A DNA stretch of 64,000 nt from Symbiodinium microadriaticum (lineage: Eukaryota > Sar > Dinophyceae > Suessiales > Symbiodiniaceae). The position numbers and the translations under genes were made by a program. Where the stretch lies: contig LSRX01000298.1 in NCBI GenBank assembly GCA_001939145.1, forward strand, positions 602,462-666,461. Reading direction: 5' to 3'. The notes under the pieces are model-generated. The model saw only the letters and a list, made by a program, of their open reading frames with translations. It was not told the DNA's origin and did no database searches. The first letter of the stretch is position 1; the number at the start of each line of letters is the position of its first letter. Below, one piece after another: positions 1 through 12,721 of the stretch.

Positions 1-659
1 ACATGGCTTGGGGCACAGCGTCGGGTCCTCGTCCTCTGATGAAGAGGAGCTCTCTTCCGGGGGTGGTGCAGCCTGACGGTCTTCTAGCAACGCAGCAACT
101 TAGCACTTGCAGCATTTCACAGGTGACTATAGGCTCGCGACAAATGCCCACGAACGGCCCCTAAACATGGCCCCAGGCTTGAACTGAGCTCGCCCGGCGG
201 CCCTAAACTCTAAACTAAACTAAACATCCGGGCCAACTACCTGCCCCTACTTACATTGAATCGAAGACCTCAAACTCTGGACGCTACTGCTACAGTACAT
301 GGCGCAAAACGGAGGTAGCACGATGAGTACGAACATAGGAACGATGGCCAGACGTGGCAACAGTGCAGTCCCCGTTGGACTTGCGATAGAACCCAGGGTG
401 TTCTTCACAATCCTAACACAGCCCCGGAAGCCATGGATGTCATAGTTTGCGAAGACCTACAGGCTCCCCCGGAAATCAGCCCTGATCGATAATGCCGGAT
501 GCAGTAGATCGGAAAATCTGGAACGCCTTGGCTTTCTCAGCTTCCTCCTTCTTCTTGACCTCCTCCTCTTGCACCTGTTGCGGTCGACGGCTTTGTGCTA
601 AAAACCTTCCAAATTGGACAAGACATGCAAGGATTCTGATACCGATCTTGTTTTCCGCG
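1..659. other. intergenic, no gene seen
   Basis: No convincing coding stretch is visible. Open frames are short and without family features. The right end runs into the downstream flank of the first GPI-like gene copy. Confidence 0.5.
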
Positions 660-869
660 CGATACCGCTGTTGGGTGGGACTTCATGATCAACGCGGTCT
701 ATTGTACAAGGGCGCTGAGCTCTGGCAAGTAATAATTCCTCACAGGCAGTTGGTCACCACAGTGCCAATTCCTCACCTGGGCTGCTTCTCTTTCTGAAAC
801 ATGGCTTGAGATTTGACGCCATCGTTCTTACTGTTCGTCTCGGGCTTACAGTACTGCTATGATGTGCTG
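660..869 (-). repeat. 3' flank of the Thr-rich gene family, copy 0
   Basis: This stretch shares a mosaic of motifs with the regions after the stop codons of the other family members: TGTTGGGTGGGACTTC (about 668), and a block with CAGTGCCAATTCCTCACC near 761-779. The same blocks recur near 14880-15000, 16300-16440 and twice in every 1293-bp array unit. It is probably 3' UTR and downstream spacer duplicated together with the genes. Confidence 0.6.
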
Positions 870-984
870 CTAAGAGGAAGGACCAAGCCACTGCAGCGCC
901 AAAGCTCCCATGATCGTGGTGCTGATTGCGGCAAAGACGGACGTGGGGCGCACTCCACTGACAGAGGCTCCACCTCCAGCAGTC
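870..984 (-). CDS. Thr-rich GPI-like protein, copy 0, exon 2 only (partial)
   Basis: This is the 3'-terminal exon of a family member whose first exon is missing. After an AG|G acceptor at 984 it encodes 37 residues. It opens with a small-residue stretch (TAGGGASVSG) and then has a hydrophobic tail (TSVFAAISTTIMGALALQWL) ending three residues before a TAG stop. Such a tail with no charged residue after it resembles a GPI-attachment signal. Compared with the other copies, most base changes fall in third codon positions, which fixes the frame. Exon 1 should lie at higher coordinates but is lost at the N join at 1181. Confidence 0.65.
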
Positions 985-1180
985 CTGGGGAGATGACCGG
1001 GAGATTTGGTTCTGGATGCATGCACACATACAAGTATCGCACAGATTTCTGGGTCCAGGCTATCGAGAAAAAACTCACAATGGGCAGTTGTCGCATCTTC
1101 ACGTGACACGAACACTCATGGGCTTTTGTCACACTTTTTCCTCGCCCTGTTGAGATCCCCATGGTTTGGGGTCTGGAGTC
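985..1180 (-). other. partial intron of copy 0, cut at an assembly join
   Basis: The sequence upstream of copy-0 exon 2 has no similarity to exon 1 and stops at a single N at 1181. Immediately after the N the 1293-bp array starts at a point about 98 bp upstream of where an exon 1 ATG would be. Exon 1 and part of the intron were therefore probably lost or collapsed here. Confidence 0.5.
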
Positions 1181-1181
1181 N
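1181..1181. other. N, assembly join at the array edge
   Basis: A single N marks the left edge of the tandem array. The copy number of the array and its left junction are therefore not certain. Confidence 0.8.
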
Positions 1182-1784
1182 AGAAGCTGCATCTCAATCT
1201 GCAGGAGTATGTCAGGGTGAGGCTCTGTTGTGACGGGACACTGAAAGCAACGCACCGTCCCACGGTGCCTGCCAATAGGTCCAGGGCATCATGCAGATTT
1301 GCCCGAGTGGGCAGCATATTCGACATGTGCCTGTCACCCCAAACGCATCGGAAGTCTGGACCCACACCTGCCAAAACCTGACCGGAAAAACACCAAACTC
1401 AGCAATCCCCTCCTGGAATCCTGACGGTATGACACCCACTCGAGCGCAATACAGGCCCGTCAGAAAGAAGCGCTAACGTAAACTTGGCCCTTTCGGATGT
1501 TGCAAAGCCAAAAAAACTTTTCCTGACACCCTCACATCCAGAACCTTCACAAGCCAGGCAAGGAGTCTGCTGTCGGCCTTCTTTTCGCCATGACACCTCC
1601 GTCGGAGGAAGGGGTCGTCGAGGCCGGAGCGCATATGGCTTCTGCAAGTGATAGTTCGTCATGGGCGGTTGGTCACCTGACAGTGCCAATTCTTCACATG
1701 GGCCGCTGTTTGGACAGGGTTGTGCTGCATCTCGGGCTAGTACAACTTACAGGCTCACCAAACTGCTGTACCGCTAATATGCGG

Positions 1785-1822
1785 AACTAGCCACTGCAGT
1801 GCCAATGCTCCATGATCGTTGT
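1785..1822 (-). pseudogene. decayed exon 2 relic, present in each array unit
   Basis: The sequence closely resembles the exon 2 region of the intact gene (the CCACTGCAG, GCTCC and ATGATCGT blocks), but it has lost the open frame and most of the exon. A second copy of the family's 3' flank follows it at about 1640-1700. The 1293-bp unit thus descends from two gene units, one of which has decayed. The same relic recurs every 1293 bp. Confidence 0.55.
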
Positions 1823-1945
1823 GCATAATTCGTCAGGGGGTCGGTCGCCACAGTGCCAAATCTTCACCTGGGCCACTGCTTGGGGAGAGGGTTCTATCTC
1901 GTCTCTTGGGATTTGCACAATCTACGGGCTCACAACAGCGCATGG

Positions 1946-2377
1946 CTAAAGTGGAACCAGCCACTGCAGCGCCACGGCTCCCATGATCGTGGTGCTGATG
2001 GCGGCAAAAATGGACGTGGACCGAACTCCACTGACCGAGCCTCCAGCAGTAGTCCTGGGCTGGCTCACTCTCCGAAAACACCGTGTGTCTTCCAGCTACA
2101 GCACTACTCCGACTGTCTCCCGAAAGTCTCGTGTTGACGCCACAGCAATGCCGAGATTCGTGGTCGTCGTGGCGTTGGGGTCCGTCGTTGTTGTCATCGT
2201 GTCCGTCATTGTGTCAGTCATGGTGCTGGTCATCGTGTGCGTCATGGTCATGGTAACGGAGGTCGTCATCGTGGCCGTCATGGACATCGTGGTAGTGGTA
2301 GTCTCTGTAGCACTGGCCAAAGTGGCCAACAAAGCTGCTGCCGCGTAGAAGACTGTGACCGCACGAGAGCTGGCCAT
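1946..2377 (-). CDS. Thr/Met-rich secreted GPI-like protein, array copy 1
   Basis: Two exons, 2160-2377 and 1946-2054, encode 108 residues. Residues 1-23 form a signal peptide (MASSRAV, then an Ala/Leu core ending LASA). Residues 24-72 are almost only Thr and Met, built from TMTD-type units coded by a 12-bp repeat, with one NAT glycosylation site. Exon 2 adds a Gly/Ser stretch and a hydrophobic tail ending QWLVPL and a TAG stop, resembling a GPI signal. An in-frame TAA nine codons upstream supports this ATG. The 105-bp intron ends AG|G. Its donor is best placed at AC|GA, the only choice near this point that keeps phase 2 in all copies; this is inference. No known family is recognised. A cell-surface coat or mucin-like role is a guess. 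Confidence 0.75.
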
Positions 2378-2405
2378 GTCTGCTGTGGAGCTGGAAAAGA
2401 ACAGT
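2378..2405 (-). promoter_or_regulatory. candidate trans-splice acceptor upstream of the array gene
   Basis: On the minus strand a pyrimidine tract, CTGTTCTTTTCCAG, ends 13 nt before the ATG at 2377. This is the context expected for addition of a dinoflagellate spliced leader. It recurs in every array unit. The two diverged copies (11 and 12) lack the tract, so the assignment is tentative. Confidence 0.35.
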
Positions 2406-3238
2406 TAGGCGCTCTACGCTTCGAGTCTTCGCTGAACGGCTACCGAGATCACCTTTTCTTTGTTCCCATGTCTGAGAAGCTGCATCTCAATCTGCAGGAG
2501 TATGTCAGGGTGAGGCTCTGTTGTGACGGGACACTGAAAGCAACGCACCGTCCCACGGTGCCTGCCAATAGGTCCAGGGCATCATGCAGATTTGCCCGAG
2601 TGGGCAGCATATTCGACATGTGCCTGTCACCCCAAACGCATCGGAATTCTGGACCCACACCTGCCAAAACCTGACCGGAAAAACACCAAACTCAGCAATC
2701 CCCTCCTGGAATCCTGACGGTATGACACCCACTCGAGCGCAATACAGGCCCGTCAGAAAGAAGCGCTAACGTAAACTTGGCCCTTTCGGATGTTGCAAAG
2801 CCAAAAAAACTTTTCCTGACACCCTCACATCCAGAACCTTCACAAGCCAGGCAAGGAGTCTGCTGTCGGCCTTCTTTTCGCCATGACACCTCCGTCGGAG
2901 GGAGGGGTCGTCGAGGCCGGAGCGCATATGGCTTCTGCAAGTGATAGTTCGTCATGGGCGGTTGGTCACCTGACAGTGCCAATTCTTCACATGGGCCGCT
3001 GTTTGGACAGGGTTGTGCTGCATCTCGGGCTAGTACAACTTACAGGCTCACCAAACTGCTGTACCGCTAATATGCGGAACTAGCCACTGCAGTGCCAATG
3101 CTCCATGATCGTTGTGCATAATTCGTCAGGGGGTCGGTCGCCACAGTGCCAAATCTTCACCTGGGCCACTGCTTGGGGAGAGGGTTCTATCTCGTCTCTT
3201 GGGTTTTGCACAATCTACGGGCTCACAACAGCGCATGG

Positions 3239-3670
3239 CTAAAGTGGAACCAGCCACTGCAGCGCCACGGCTCCCATGATCGTGGTGCTGATGGCGGCAA
3301 AAATGGACGTGGACCGAACTCCACTGACCGAGCCTCCAGCAGTAGTCCTGGGCTGGCTCACTCTCCGAAAACACCGTGTGTCTTCCAGCTACAGCACTAC
3401 TCCGACTGTCTCCCGAAAGTCTCGTGTTGACGCCACAGCAATGCCGAGATTCGTGGTCGTCGTGGCGTTGGGGTCCGTCGTTGTTGTCATCGTGTCCGTC
3501 ATTGTGTCAGTCATGGTGCTGGTCATCGTGTGCGTCATGGTCATGGTAACGGAGGTCGTCATCGTGGCCGTCATGGACATCGTGGTAGTGGTAGTCTCTG
3601 TAGCACTGGCCAAAGTGGCCAACAAAGCTGCTGCCGCGTAGAAGACTGTGACCGCACGAGAGCTGGCCAT
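3239..3670 (-). CDS. Thr/Met-rich GPI-like protein, array copy 2
   Basis: Exons 3453-3670 and 3239-3347. The predicted 108-residue protein is identical to array copy 1. Confidence 0.75.
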
Positions 3671-4531
3671 GTCTGCTGTGGAGCTGGAAAAGAACAGTTA
3701 GGCGCTCTACGCTTCGAGTCTTCGCTGAACGGCTACCGAGATCACCTTTTCTTTGTTCCCATGTCTGAGAAGCTGCATCTCAATCTGCAGGAGTATGTCA
3801 GGGTGAGGCTCTGTTGTGACGGGACACTGAAAGCAACGCACCGTCCCACGGTGCCTGCCAATAGGTCCAGGGCATCATGCAGATTTGCCCGAGTGGGCAG
3901 CATATTCGACATGTGCCTGTCACCCCAAACGCATCGGAATTCTGGACCCACACCTGCCAAAACCTGACCGGAAAAACACCAAACTCAGCAATCCCCTCCT
4001 GGAATCCTGACGGTATGACACCCACTCGAGCGCAATACAGGCCCGTCAGAAAGAAGCGCTAACGTAAACTTGGCCCTTTCGGATGTTGCAAAGCCAAAAA
4101 AACTTTTCCTGACACCCTCACATCCAGAACCTTCACAAGCCAGGCAAGGAGTCTGCTGTCGGCCTTCTTTTCGCCATGACACCTCCGTCGGAGGGAGGGG
4201 TCGTCGAGGCCGGAGCGCATATGGCTTCTGCAAGTGATAGTTCGTCATGGGCGGTTGGTCACCTGACAGTGCCAATTCTTCACATGGGCCGCTGTTTGGA
4301 CAGGGTTGTGCTGCATCTCGGGCTAGTACAACTTACAGGCTCACCAAACTGCTGTACCGCTAATATGCGGAACTAGCCACTGCAGTGCCAATGCTCCATG
4401 ATCGTTGTGCATAATTCGTCAGGGGGTCGGTCGCCACAGTGCCAAATCTTCACCTGGGCCACTGCTTGGGGAGAGGGTTCTATCTCGTCTCTTGGGTTTT
4501 GCACAATCTACGGGCTCACAACAGCGCATGG

Positions 4532-4963
4532 CTAAAGTGGAACCAGCCACTGCAGCGCCACGGCTCCCATGATCGTGGTGCTGATGGCGGCAAAAATGGA
4601 CGTGGACCGAACTCCACTGACCGAGCCTCCAGCAGTAGTCCTGGGCTGGCTCACTCTCCGAAAACACCGTGTGTCTTCCAGCTACAGCACTACTCCGACT
4701 GTCTCCCGAAAGTCTCGTGTTGACGCCACAGCAATGCCGAGATTCGTGGTCGTCGTGGCGTTGGGGTCCGTCGTTGTTGTCATCGTGTCCGTCATTGTGT
4801 CAGTCATGGTGCTGGTCATCGTGTGCGTCATGGTCATGGTAACGGAGGTCGTCATCGTGGCCGTCATGGACATCGTGGTAGTGGTAGTCTCTGTAGCACT
4901 GGCCAAAGTGGCCAACAAAGCTGCTGCCGCGTAGAAGACTGTGACCGCACGAGAGCTGGCCAT
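4532..4963 (-). CDS. Thr/Met-rich GPI-like protein, array copy 3
   Basis: Exons 4746-4963 and 4532-4640. Sequence identical to copy 2, introns included, as far as read by eye. Confidence 0.75.
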
Positions 4964-5824
4964 GTCTGCTGTGGAGCTGGAAAAGAACAGTTAGGCGCTC
5001 TACGCTTCGAGTCTTCGCTGAACGGCTACCGAGATCACCTTTTCTTTGTTCCCATGTCTGAGAAGCTGCATCTCAATCTGCAGGAGTATGTCAGGGTGAG
5101 GCTCTGTTGTGACGGGACACTGAAAGCAACGCACCGTCCCACGGTGCCTGCCAATAGGTCCAGGGCATCATGCAGATTTGCCCGAGTGGGCAGCATATTC
5201 GACATGTGCCTGTCACCCCAAACGCATCGGAATTCTGGACCCACACCTGCCAAAACCTGACCGGAAAAACACCAAACTCAGCAATCCCCTCCTGGAATCC
5301 TGACGGTATGACACCCACTCGAGCGCAATACAGGCCCGTCAGAAAGAAGCGCTAACGTAAACTTGGCCCTTTCGGATGTTGCAAAGCCAAAAAAACTTTT
5401 CCTGACACCCTCACATCCAGAACCTTCACAAGCCAGGCAAGGAGTCTGCTGTCGGCCTTCTTTTCGCCATGACACCTCCGTCGGAGGGAGGGGTCGTCGA
5501 GGCCGGAGCGCATATGGCTTCTGCAAGTGATAGTTCGTCATGGGCGGTTGGTCACCTGACAGTGCCAATTCTTCACATGGGCCGCTGTTTGGACAGGGTT
5601 GTGCTGCATCTCGGGCTAGTACAACTTACAGGCTCACCAAACTGCTGTACCGCTAATATGCGGAACTAGCCACTGCAGTGCCAATGCTCCATGATCGTTG
5701 TGCATAATTCGTCAGGGGGTCGGTCGCCACAGTGCCAAATCTTCACCTGGGCCACTGCTTGGGGAGAGGGTTCTATCTCGTCTCTTGGGTTTTGCACAAT
5801 CTACGGGCTCACAACAGCGCATGG

Positions 5825-6256
5825 CTAAAGTGGAACCAGCCACTGCAGCGCCACGGCTCCCATGATCGTGGTGCTGATGGCGGCAAAAATGGACGTGGAC
5901 CGAACTCCACTGACCGAGCCTCCAGCAGTAGTCCTGGGCTGGCTCACTCTCCGAAAACACCGTGTGTCTTCCAGCTACAGCACTACTCCGACTGTCTCCC
6001 GAAAGTCTCGTGTTGACGCCACAGCAATGCCGAGATTCGTGGTCGTCGTGGCGTTGGGGTCCGTCGTTGTTGTCATCGTGTCCGTCATTGTGTCAGTCAT
6101 GGTGCTGGTCATCGTGTGCGTCATGGTCATGGTAACGGAGGTCGTCATCGTGGCCGTCATGGACATCGTGGTAGTGGTAGTCTCTGTAGCACTGGCCAAA
6201 GTGGCCAACAAAGCTGCTGCCGCGTAGAAGACTGTGACCGCACGAGAGCTGGCCAT
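5825..6256 (-). CDS. Thr/Met-rich GPI-like protein, array copy 4
   Basis: Exons 6039-6256 and 5825-5933, identical product to the neighbouring units. Confidence 0.75.
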
Positions 6257-7117
6257 GTCTGCTGTGGAGCTGGAAAAGAACAGTTAGGCGCTCTACGCTT
6301 CGAGTCTTCGCTGAACGGCTACCGAGATCACCTTTTCTTTGTTCCCATGTCTGAGAAGCTGCATCTCAATCTGCAGGAGTATGTCAGGGTGAGGCTCTGT
6401 TGTGACGGGACACTGAAAGCAACGCACCGTCCCACGGTGCCTGCCAATAGGTCCAGGGCATCATGCAGATTTGCCCGAGTGGGCAGCATATTCGACATGT
6501 GCCTGTCACCCCAAACGCATCGGAATTCTGGACCCACACCTGCCAAAACCTGACCGGAAAAACACCAAACTCAGCAATCCCCTCCTGGAATCCTGACGGT
6601 ATGACACCCACTCGAGCGCAATACAGGCCCGTCAGAAAGAAGCGCTAACGTAAACTTGGCCCTTTCGGATGTTGCAAAGCCAAAAAAACTTTTCCTGACA
6701 CCCTCACATCCAGAACCTTCACAAGCCAGGCAAGGAGTCTGCTGTCGGCCTTCTTTTCGCCATGACACCTCCGTCGGAGGGAGGGGTCGTCGAGGCCGGA
6801 GCGCATATGGCTTCTGCAAGTGATAGTTCGTCATGGGCGGTTGGTCACCTGACAGTGCCAATTCTTCACATGGGCCGCTGTTTGGACAGGGTTGTGCTGC
6901 ATCTCGGGCTAGTACAACTTACAGGCTCACCAAACTGCTGTACCGCTAATATGCGGAACTAGCCACTGCAGTGCCAATGCTCCATGATCGTTGTGCATAA
7001 TTCGTCAGGGGGTCGGTCGCCACAGTGCCAAATCTTCACCTGGGCCACTGCTTGGGGAGAGGGTTCTATCTCGTCTCTTGGGTTTTGCACAATCTACGGG
7101 CTCACAACAGCGCATGG

Positions 7118-7549
7118 CTAAAGTGGAACCAGCCACTGCAGCGCCACGGCTCCCATGATCGTGGTGCTGATGGCGGCAAAAATGGACGTGGACCGAACTC
7201 CACTGACCGAGCCTCCAGCAGTAGTCCTGGGCTGGCTCACTCTCCGAAAACACCGTGTGTCTTCCAGCTACAGCACTACTCCGACTGTCTCCCGAAAGTC
7301 TCGTGTTGACGCCACAGCAATGCCGAGATTCGTGGTCGTCGTGGCGTTGGGGTCCGTCGTTGTTGTCATCGTGTCCGTCATTGTGTCAGTCATGGTGCTG
7401 GTCATCGTGTGCGTCATGGTCATGGTAACGGAGGTCGTCATCGTGGCCGTCATGGACATCGTGGTAGTGGTAGTCTCTGTAGCACTGGCCAAAGTGGCCA
7501 ACAAAGCTGCTGCCGCGTAGAAGACTGTGACCGCACGAGAGCTGGCCAT
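7118..7549 (-). CDS. Thr/Met-rich GPI-like protein, array copy 5
   Basis: Exons 7332-7549 and 7118-7226, identical product to the neighbouring units. Confidence 0.75.
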
Positions 7550-8410
7550 GTCTGCTGTGGAGCTGGAAAAGAACAGTTAGGCGCTCTACGCTTCGAGTCT
7601 TCGCTGAACGGCTACCGAGATCACCTTTTCTTTGTTCCCATGTCTGAGAAGCTGCATCTCAATCTGCAGGAGTATGTCAGGGTGAGGCTCTGTTGTGACG
7701 GGACACTGAAAGCAACGCACCGTCCCACGGTGCCTGCCAATAGGTCCAGGGCATCATGCAGATTTGCCCGAGTGGGCAGCATATTCGACATGTGCCTGTC
7801 ACCCCAAACGCATCGGAATTCTGGACCCACACCTGCCAAAACCTGACCGGAAAAACACCAAACTCAGCAATCCCCTCCTGGAATCCTGACGGTATGACAC
7901 CCACTCGAGCGCAATACAGGCCCGTCAGAAAGAAGCGCTAACGTAAACTTGGCCCTTTCGGATGTTGCAAAGCCAAAAAAACTTTTCCTGACACCCTCAC
8001 ATCCAGAACCTTCACAAGCCAGGCAAGGAGTCTGCTGTCGGCCTTCTTTTCGCCATGACACCTCCGTCGGAGGGAGGGGTCGTCGAGGCCGGAGCGCATA
8101 TGGCTTCTGCAAGTGATAGTTCGTCATGGGCGGTTGGTCACCTGACAGTGCCAATTCTTCACATGGGCCGCTGTTTGGACAGGGTTGTGCTGCATCTCGG
8201 GCTAGTACAACTTACAGGCTCACCAAACTGCTGTACCGCTAATATGCGGAACTAGCCACTGCAGTGCCAATGCTCCATGATCGTTGTGCATAATTCGTCA
8301 GGGGGTCGGTCGCCACAGTGCCAAATCTTCACCTGGGCCACTGCTTGGGGAGAGGGTTCTATCTCGTCTCTTGGGTTTTGCACAATCTACGGGCTCACAA
8401 CAGCGCATGG

Positions 8411-8842
8411 CTAAAGTGGAACCAGCCACTGCAGCGCCACGGCTCCCATGATCGTGGTGCTGATGGCGGCAAAAATGGACGTGGACCGAACTCCACTGAC
8501 CGAGCCTCCAGCAGTAGTCCTGGGCTGGCTCACTCTCCGAAAACACCGTGTGTCTTCCAGCTACAGCACTACTCCGACTGTCTCCCGAAAGTCTCGTGTT
8601 GACGCCACAGCAATGCCGAGATTCGTGGTCGTCGTGGCGTTGGGGTCCGTCGTTGTTGTCATCGTGTCCGTCATTGTGTCAGTCATGGTGCTGGTCATCG
8701 TGTGCGTCATGGTCATGGTAACGGAGGTCGTCATCGTGGCCGTCATGGACATCGTGGTAGTGGTAGTCTCTGTAGCACTGGCCAAAGTGGCCAACAAAGC
8801 TGCTGCCGCGTAGAAGACTGTGACCGCACGAGAGCTGGCCAT
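8411..8842 (-). CDS. Thr/Met-rich GPI-like protein, array copy 6
   Basis: Exons 8625-8842 and 8411-8519, identical product to the neighbouring units. Confidence 0.75.
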
Positions 8843-9703
8843 GTCTGCTGTGGAGCTGGAAAAGAACAGTTAGGCGCTCTACGCTTCGAGTCTTCGCTGA
8901 ACGGCTACCGAGATCACCTTTTCTTTGTTCCCATGTCTGAGAAGCTGCATCTCAATCTGCAGGAGTATGTCAGGGTGAGGCTCTGTTGTGACGGGACACT
9001 GAAAGCAACGCACCGTCCCACGGTGCCTGCCAATAGGTCCAGGGCATCATGCAGATTTGCCCGAGTGGGCAGCATATTCGACATGTGCCTGTCACCCCAA
9101 ACGCATCGGAATTCTGGACCCACACCTGCCAAAACCTGACCGGAAAAACACCAAACTCAGCAATCCCCTCCTGGAATCCTGACGGTATGACACCCACTCG
9201 AGCGCAATACAGGCCCGTCAGAAAGAAGCGCTAACGTAAACTTGGCCCTTTCGGATGTTGCAAAGCCAAAAAAACTTTTCCTGACACCCTCACATCCAGA
9301 ACCTTCACAAGCCAGGCAAGGAGTCTGCTGTCGGCCTTCTTTTCGCCATGACACCTCCGTCGGAGGGAGGGGTCGTCGAGGCCGGAGCGCATATGGCTTC
9401 TGCAAGTGATAGTTCGTCATGGGCGGTTGGTCACCTGACAGTGCCAATTCTTCACATGGGCCGCTGTTTGGACAGGGTTGTGCTGCATCTCGGGCTAGTA
9501 CAACTTACAGGCTCACCAAACTGCTGTACCGCTAATATGCGGAACTAGCCACTGCAGTGCCAATGCTCCATGATCGTTGTGCATAATTCGTCAGGGGGTC
9601 GGTCGCCACAGTGCCAAATCTTCACCTGGGCCACTGCTTGGGGAGAGGGTTCTATCTCGTCTCTTGGGTTTTGCACAATCTACGGGCTCACAACAGCGCA
9701 TGG

Positions 9704-10135
9704 CTAAAGTGGAACCAGCCACTGCAGCGCCACGGCTCCCATGATCGTGGTGCTGATGGCGGCAAAAATGGACGTGGACCGAACTCCACTGACCGAGCCT
9801 CCAGCAGTAGTCCTGGGCTGGCTCACTCTCCGAAAACACCGTGTGTCTTCCAGCTACAGCACTACTCCGACTGTCTCCCGAAAGTCTCGTGTTGACGCCA
9901 CAGCAATGCCGAGATTCGTGGTCGTCGTGGCGTTGGGGTCCGTCGTTGTTGTCATCGTGTCCGTCATTGTGTCAGTCATGGTGCTGGTCATCGTGTGCGT
10001 CATGGTCATGGTAACGGAGGTCGTCATCGTGGCCGTCATGGACATCGTGGTAGTGGTAGTCTCTGTAGCACTGGCCAAAGTGGCCAACAAAGCTGCTGCC
10101 GCGTAGAAGACTGTGACCGCACGAGAGCTGGCCAT
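9704..10135 (-). CDS. Thr/Met-rich GPI-like protein, array copy 7
   Basis: Exons 9918-10135 and 9704-9812, identical product to the neighbouring units. Confidence 0.75.
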
Positions 10136-10996
10136 GTCTGCTGTGGAGCTGGAAAAGAACAGTTAGGCGCTCTACGCTTCGAGTCTTCGCTGAACGGCTA
10201 CCGAGATCACCTTTTCTTTGTTCCCATGTCTGAGAAGCTGCATCTCAATCTGCAGGAGTATGTCAGGGTGAGGCTCTGTTGTGACGGGACACTGAAAGCA
10301 ACGCACCGTCCCACGGTGCCTGCCAATAGGTCCAGGGCATCATGCAGATTTGCCCGAGTGGGCAGCATATTCGACATGTGCCTGTCACCCCAAACGCATC
10401 GGAATTCTGGACCCACACCTGCCAAAACCTGACCGGAAAAACACCAAACTCAGCAATCCCCTCCTGGAATCCTGACGGTATGACACCCACTCGAGCGCAA
10501 TACAGGCCCGTCAGAAAGAAGCGCTAACGTAAACTTGGCCCTTTCGGATGTTGCAAAGCCAAAAAAACTTTTCCTGACACCCTCACATCCAGAACCTTCA
10601 CAAGCCAGGCAAGGAGTCTGCTGTCGGCCTTCTTTTCGCCATGACACCTCCGTCGGAGGGAGGGGTCGTCGAGGCCGGAGCGCATATGGCTTCTGCAAGT
10701 GATAGTTCGTCATGGGCGGTTGGTCACCTGACAGTGCCAATTCTTCACATGGGCCGCTGTTTGGACAGGGTTGTGCTGCATCTCGGGCTAGTACAACTTA
10801 CAGGCTCACCAAACTGCTGTACCGCTAATATGCGGAACTAGCCACTGCAGTGCCAATGCTCCATGATCGTTGTGCATAATTCGTCAGGGGGTCGGTCGCC
10901 ACAGTGCCAAATCTTCACCTGGGCCACTGCTTGGGGAGAGGGTTCTATCTCGTCTCTTGGGTTTTGCACAATCTACGGGCTCACAACAGCGCATGG

Positions 10997-11428
10997 CTAA
11001 AGTGGAACCAGCCACTGCAGCGCCACGGCTCCCATGATCGTGGTGCTGATGGCGGCAAAAATGGACGTGGACCGAACTCCACTGACCGAGCCTCCAGCAG
11101 TAGTCCTGGGCTGGCTCACTCTCCGAAAACACCGTGTGTCTTCCAGCTACAGCACTACTCCGACTGTCTCCCGAAAGTCTCGTGTTGACGCCACAGCAAT
11201 GCCGAGATTCGTGGTCGTCGTGGCGTTGGGGTCCGTCGTTGTTGTCATCGTGTCCGTCATTGTGTCAGTCATGGTGCTGGTCATCGTGTGCGTCATGGTC
11301 ATGGTAACGGAGGTCGTCATCGTGGCCGTCATGGACATCGTGGTAGTGGTAGTCTCTGTAGCACTGGCCAAAGTGGCCAACAAAGCTGCTGCCGCGTAGA
11401 AGACTGTGACCGCACGAGAGCTGGCCAT
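10997..11428 (-). CDS. Thr/Met-rich GPI-like protein, array copy 8
   Basis: Exons 11211-11428 and 10997-11105, identical product to the neighbouring units. Confidence 0.75.
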
Positions 11429-12289
11429 GTCTGCTGTGGAGCTGGAAAAGAACAGTTAGGCGCTCTACGCTTCGAGTCTTCGCTGAACGGCTACCGAGAT
11501 CACCTTTTCTTTGTTCCCATGTCTGAGAAGCTGCATCTCAATCTGCAGGAGTATGTCAGGGTGAGGCTCTGTTGTGACGGGACACTGAAAGCAACGCACC
11601 GTCCCACGGTGCCTGCCAATAGGTCCAGGGCATCATGCAGATTTGCCCGAGTGGGCAGCATATTCGACATGTGCCTGTCACCCCAAACGCATCGGAATTC
11701 TGGACCCACACCTGCCAAAACCTGACCGGAAAAACACCAAACTCAGCAATCCCCTCCTGGAATCCTGACGGTATGACACCCACTCGAGCGCAATACAGGC
11801 CCGTCAGAAAGAAGCGCTAACGTAAACTTGGCCCTTTCGGATGTTGCAAAGCCAAAAAAACTTTTCCTGACACCCTCACATCCAGAACCTTCACAAGCCA
11901 GGCAAGGAGTCTGCTGTCGGCCTTCTTTTCGCCATGACACCTCCGTCGGAGGGAGGGGTCGTCGAGGCCGGAGCGCATATGGCTTCTGCAAGTGATAGTT
12001 CGTCATGGGCGGTTGGTCACCTGACAGTGCCAATTCTTCACATGGGCCGCTGTTTGGACAGGGTTGTGCTGCATCTCGGGCTAGTACAACTTACAGGCTC
12101 ACCAAACTGCTGTACCGCTAATATGCGGAACTAGCCACTGCAGTGCCAATGCTCCATGATCGTTGTGCATAATTCGTCAGGGGGTCGGTCGCCACAGTGC
12201 CAAATCTTCACCTGGGCCACTGCTTGGGGAGAGGGTTCTATCTCGTCTCTTGGGTTTTGCACAATCTACGGGCTCACAACAGCGCATGG

Positions 12290-12721
12290 CTAAAGTGGAA
12301 CCAGCCACTGCAGCGCCACGGCTCCCATGATCGTGGTGCTGATGGCGGCAAAAATGGACGTGGACCGAACTCCACTGACCGAGCCTCCAGCAGTAGTCCT
12401 GGGCTGGCTCACTCTCCGAAAACACCGTGTGTCTTCCAGCTACAGCACTACTCCGACTGTCTCCCGAAAGTCTCGTGTTGACGCCACAGCAATGCCGAGA
12501 TTCGTGGTCGTCGTGGCGTTGGGGTCCGTCGTTGTTGTCATCGTGTCCGTCATTGTGTCAGTCATGGTGCTGGTCATCGTGTGCGTCATGGTCATGGTAA
12601 CGGAGGTCGTCATCGTGGCCGTCATGGACATCGTGGTAGTGGTAGTCTCTGTAGCACTGGCCAAAGTGGCCAACAAAGCTGCTGCCGCGTAGAAGACTGT
12701 GACCGCACGAGAGCTGGCCAT
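12290..12721 (-). CDS. Thr/Met-rich GPI-like protein, array copy 9
   Basis: Exons 12504-12721 and 12290-12398, identical product to the neighbouring units. Confidence 0.75.

Noticed and set aside
1833..2081. Minus-strand 82-codon frame overlapping exon 2 (QHHDHG-containing)
   Set aside because: It is the neighbouring frame of exon 2. Its C-terminus is not conserved between copies, and substitutions do not fit its codon positions.
1983..2674. Plus-strand frames of 121 and 145 codons in every 1293-bp unit (Val-rich and His/Gly/Arg-rich)
   Set aside because: They are the antisense of the Thr/Met repeat and its flank. Third-position divergence between copies supports the minus-strand frame.
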